Positions 6,159-7,719 of a DNA stretch of 7,719 nucleotides are shown here, one piece after another. The notes beneath the pieces are model-generated. The model searched no databases. It saw only the letters and a list, made by a program, of their open reading frames with translations, and was not told the origin of the DNA. Position numbers and translations under genes: made by a program. The DNA comes from an uncultured Eubacteriales bacterium (GTDB taxonomy: Bacteria; Bacillota_A; Clostridia; Saccharofermentanales; Saccharofermentanaceae): NCBI GenBank assembly GCA_900313405.1, contig OMQY01000072.1:1-7719 (forward strand), read 5' to 3'. Numbering within the stretch: the stretch's first letter is position 1; each line of letters starts with the position of its first letter.

Positions 6159-6183
6159 TTCGTTATGATTCCTTAAGCCGACA

Positions 6184-7290
6184 TTATCTGATCATATTGT
6201 CACGGCTTGTCTCAAGATACTCGAGATAAGTCCTGACCATGGATGCCATCTTGAACAGAACGGCATCGTCAAAGGATCTCAGATCCAATCCTGTATTCTT
6301 CTTGACCTTATCAAGTCTGTAAACGAGCGTATTACGGTGAACATAGAGTTCGCGGCTCGTCTCGCTTCCGTTAAGGTTATTGGCAAAAAAGCTCTCGATA
6401 GTAGCAACCGTATCCTCATCGAGCGTCTTATAGGCCTCATTGGGGAACACCTCATCGATGAACATCTGGCAAAGAGTCGCAGGGAGCTGATAGATCAGTC
6501 TTCCGAGACCCAGCTTATCGTATCTGGAGATAAGGCAGTTCTTCTCGAAGATCTTACCTACACGGAGCGCCAGCATGGCATCTCTGTACGACTTGGAGAT
6601 GTTCTGGAACAGGCTGACAAAAGAGCCGACGCCTATAAACGCGGTGATGCTCTCGCTGTTAAGGCAATCGAGGACAGCCTTGCTGTTCGTATCTACAAAC
6701 GAATCACGGTCCTTCTCGCTTCCTATAGCCTCCTCGGCATCGAGGATGACGATCGCCGTCGTCTCATCCATCGCGAGAACCGAGCCCACCTCGGAATCCG
6801 CATAGAAGTTCTGCAGGATCTCGAGTGCCTCCGCACCTTCTTCGCGGGTCGTGCGAACGACCATTACAAGGCGTGCCACATTGCAGTTGATCTTATATTC
6901 CCTTGCCTTGATCGGTATCTCACCCTGCAGCTCGTTCTCGAGCAATACATTCTTGGTGAACAGTTCCTTCTCGGCATCCGTGCCTCTCTCTTTGATCGCA
7001 GTCTTGATCCACTCGGACATAAGCTCGAGATAGATCCTGACCTGCGGCTCGGTGCCTTCGATAAAGATGATGTACTTGAACTGCTCGCCGACAGCTATCT
7101 TCATATATGTCTTGTCAGCTGTCCCGGCGAAAAGGTCATCCGATATCATTACTGCCCTGGCGGACGGATCAGTCGTTCCCTCGAGCTCCGGATCGGTCGC
7201 TGCGATTATCAGCCCCGCCGTATCCATAACGCCTACCTGCTGCTTCAGAATGCTCCTTGCCTGACGCATACATTTCCTGATCTCTTCCAT
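6184..7290 (-). CDS. CdaR/PucR-type transcriptional regulator
   Basis: This 368-aa cytosolic protein is a likely DNA-binding regulator. The C-terminus (about 296-352) is a clear PucR-type helix-turn-helix: FFANNLNGSETSRELYVHRN (301-320) followed by TLVYRLDKVKKNTGLDLRSF (321-340) and DDAVLFKMA. The middle (about 135-250) resembles the GGDEF-like domain of CdaR/PucR proteins (AFIGVGSFV, SYRDAMLALRVGKIF). The N-terminus (QVGVMDTAGLIIAATDPELE, 18-37) recalls the sugar-diacid recognition domain of CdaR but is diverged, so the ligand is unknown. The ATG at 7288-7290 has only a distant GGAAAG (12 nt). It is first in the operon, 25 bp before ftsE, which suggests it controls this operon or senses something tied to envelope growth; that is inference. 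No sugar-acid genes lie in the window. Confidence 0.85.
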   Translation of the reverse strand: MEEIRKCMRQARSILKQQVGVMDTAGLIIAATDPELEGTTDPSARAVMISDDLFAGTADKTYMKIAVGEQFKYIIFIEGTEPQVRIYLELMSEWIKTAIKERGTDAEKELFTKNVLLENELQGEIPIKAREYKINCNVARLVMVVRTTREEGAEALEILQNFYADSEVGSVLAMDETTAIVILDAEEAIGSEKDRDSFVDTNSKAVLDCLNSESITAFIGVGSFVSLFQNISKSYRDAMLALRVGKIFEKNCLISRYDKLGLGRLIYQLPATLCQMFIDEVFPNEAYKTLDEDTVATIESFFANNLNGSETSRELYVHRNTLVYRLDKVKKNTGLDLRSFDDAVLFKMASMVRTYLEYLETSRDNMIR

Positions 7291-7332
7291 GGCGATACCA
7301 CACTTTCCGCATACGCATATTTTTACGTATAA

Positions 7333-7361
7333 ATTGTAATATTTTTCGATGATTCAAGCAA
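7333..7361 (-). promoter_or_regulatory. Candidate promoter of the regulator-ftsEX operon
   Basis: On the minus strand, a -35-like TTGCTT (7356-7361) and a -10-like TACAAT (7333-7338, five of six consensus bases) are exactly 17 bp apart. Transcription would start near 7326, leaving a leader of about 36 nt. It lies in an AT-rich stretch just downstream of the terminator of the preceding gene, which fits an operon start. No other promoter was seen between operon genes. Confidence 0.5.
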
Positions 7362-7390
7362 GCACACCCGCCCCTTTGACACCCAAGCGT

Positions 7391-7424
7391 AAAAAAGGAC
7401 CGACAGTCTGTCGACTGCCGGTCC
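7391..7424 (-). terminator. Intrinsic terminator after the ABC ATPase gene
   Basis: On the minus strand, a 12-bp stem (arms at 7413-7424 and 7397-7408, one G-U pair) closes a 4-nt loop, followed directly by six Ts (7391-7396). It begins 23 bp after the stop at 7448 and insulates the downstream operon from transcription of the ATPase gene. On the plus strand no T-run follows the stem, so it is one-directional. Confidence 0.95.
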
Positions 7425-7447
7425 GGATAAACTCTGGAGAGTATTGA

Positions 7448-7719
7448 TTATGAGATGATGCTCTGCTCTGTGTCCTTGTCGAACAGGTGGATACGGTTGG
7501 TATCGATGGCAAGGTCGACAACCTGACCAACTGTGGACTGGGATGTTGTAGGGTCAACTCTACATGTGAGAGGGAGAGATCCGTTAACCGTAACATAGAG
7601 ATATGTCTCGGCACCAAGCATCTCAACGACGTCAACGTCAGCGGAGAATGCTGTCTCAGGGTGATCTGTAACGAATGTTGTCTCATCTGTGATAGCCTCA
7701 GGACGAACACCGAAGATAA
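7448..7719 (-). CDS. ugpC: Partial ABC transporter ATP-binding protein, UgpC/MsmK (MalK) type, C-terminus
   Basis: Only the last 89 codons are present; the 5' end lies beyond the right edge. The fragment begins IFGVRPEAITDET and continues with a small-residue beta domain, including ADVDVVEMLGAETYLYVTV (26-44) and a final VDLAIDTNRIHLFDKDT (67-83). FGVRPE followed by an E-x-LGAE-x-YLY strand is the C-terminal regulatory (TOBE/OB-fold) domain of MalK-like ATPases, which power carbohydrate or glycerol-phosphate ABC importers. The substrate cannot be told from the fragment, and these ATPases often serve several importers, so the symbol is the family name only. Codon use differs from the neighbours: 11 of 13 Thr are ACA, 9 of 11 Val are GTT and all four Pro are CCT, as expected of a highly expressed gene. 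A strong terminator follows. Confidence 0.8.
   Translation of the reverse strand, partial: IFGVRPEAITDETTFVTDHPETAFSADVDVVEMLGAETYLYVTVNGSLPLTCRVDPTTSQSTVGQVVDLAIDTNRIHLFDKDTEQSIIS

Noticed and set aside
6337..7332. Plus-strand open frame of 331 codons opposite the CdaR-like regulator
   Set aside because: It is antisense to a clearly recognisable PucR-type gene; the translation has no domain, and long antisense frames are common here because of codon bias (few TTA, CTA and TCA codons on the coding strand).

Overview
The window looks like a chromosomal segment from a Gram-positive, Clostridia-type Firmicute of moderate GC. The evidence is an FtsEX operon with a PcsB/CwlO-type coiled-coil M23 hydrolase, Hsp33, a CdaR/PucR-type regulator, a MalK/UgpC-type ATPase and a kinase/HTH pair. 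The family is not determinable from the sequence; a gut or rumen Clostridia lineage is an inference. There are no RNA genes, insertion sequences or CRISPR arrays that I can support.

Layout: positions 1-159 hold the 5' end of a minus-strand gene that resembles a protein kinase N-terminus and runs off the left edge. A 279-bp intergenic region follows, with a palindrome and a candidate promoter, and then a divergent plus-strand gene for a 144-aa HTH-like regulator (439-873). That gene converges with a tightly packed minus-strand operon with only 4 bp between the stop codons. Read in transcription order the operon is: CdaR-like regulator (7290-6184), ftsE (6158-5193), ftsX (4941-4045), a secreted coiled-coil M23 endopeptidase (4048-2567), a SAM methyltransferase (2565-1792) and hslO/Hsp33 (1792-878). 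A candidate promoter lies at 7333-7361. The right edge holds the 3' end of a UgpC/MsmK-type ABC transporter ATPase and its strong intrinsic terminator.

Function: FtsE and FtsX form a membrane complex that in other bacteria switches on a peptidoglycan hydrolase through a coiled-coil partner. Here a hydrolase with a PcsB/CwlO-like coiled coil and an intact LytM active site is encoded immediately downstream with an ATGA overlap, so it is the obvious effector. A CdaR-like transcription factor heads the operon, and a methyltransferase and the redox chaperone Hsp33 close it.

The most unusual observation is that FtsE carries a long acidic C-terminal tail absent from ordinary FtsE. After an in-frame amber codon (5193-5195) the same reading frame stays open for 83 more codons of identical acidic, Pro/Glu-rich character. 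It ends in a TAA that overlaps the ftsX ATG (TAATG). This continuation has no start codon of its own that looks credible, repeats short motifs seen before the amber, and fills the only large gap in an otherwise compact operon. It is either a recent nonsense mutation, a sequence error, or a read-through/recoding event. A second oddity is an extra cysteine cluster in the N-terminal domain of Hsp33.
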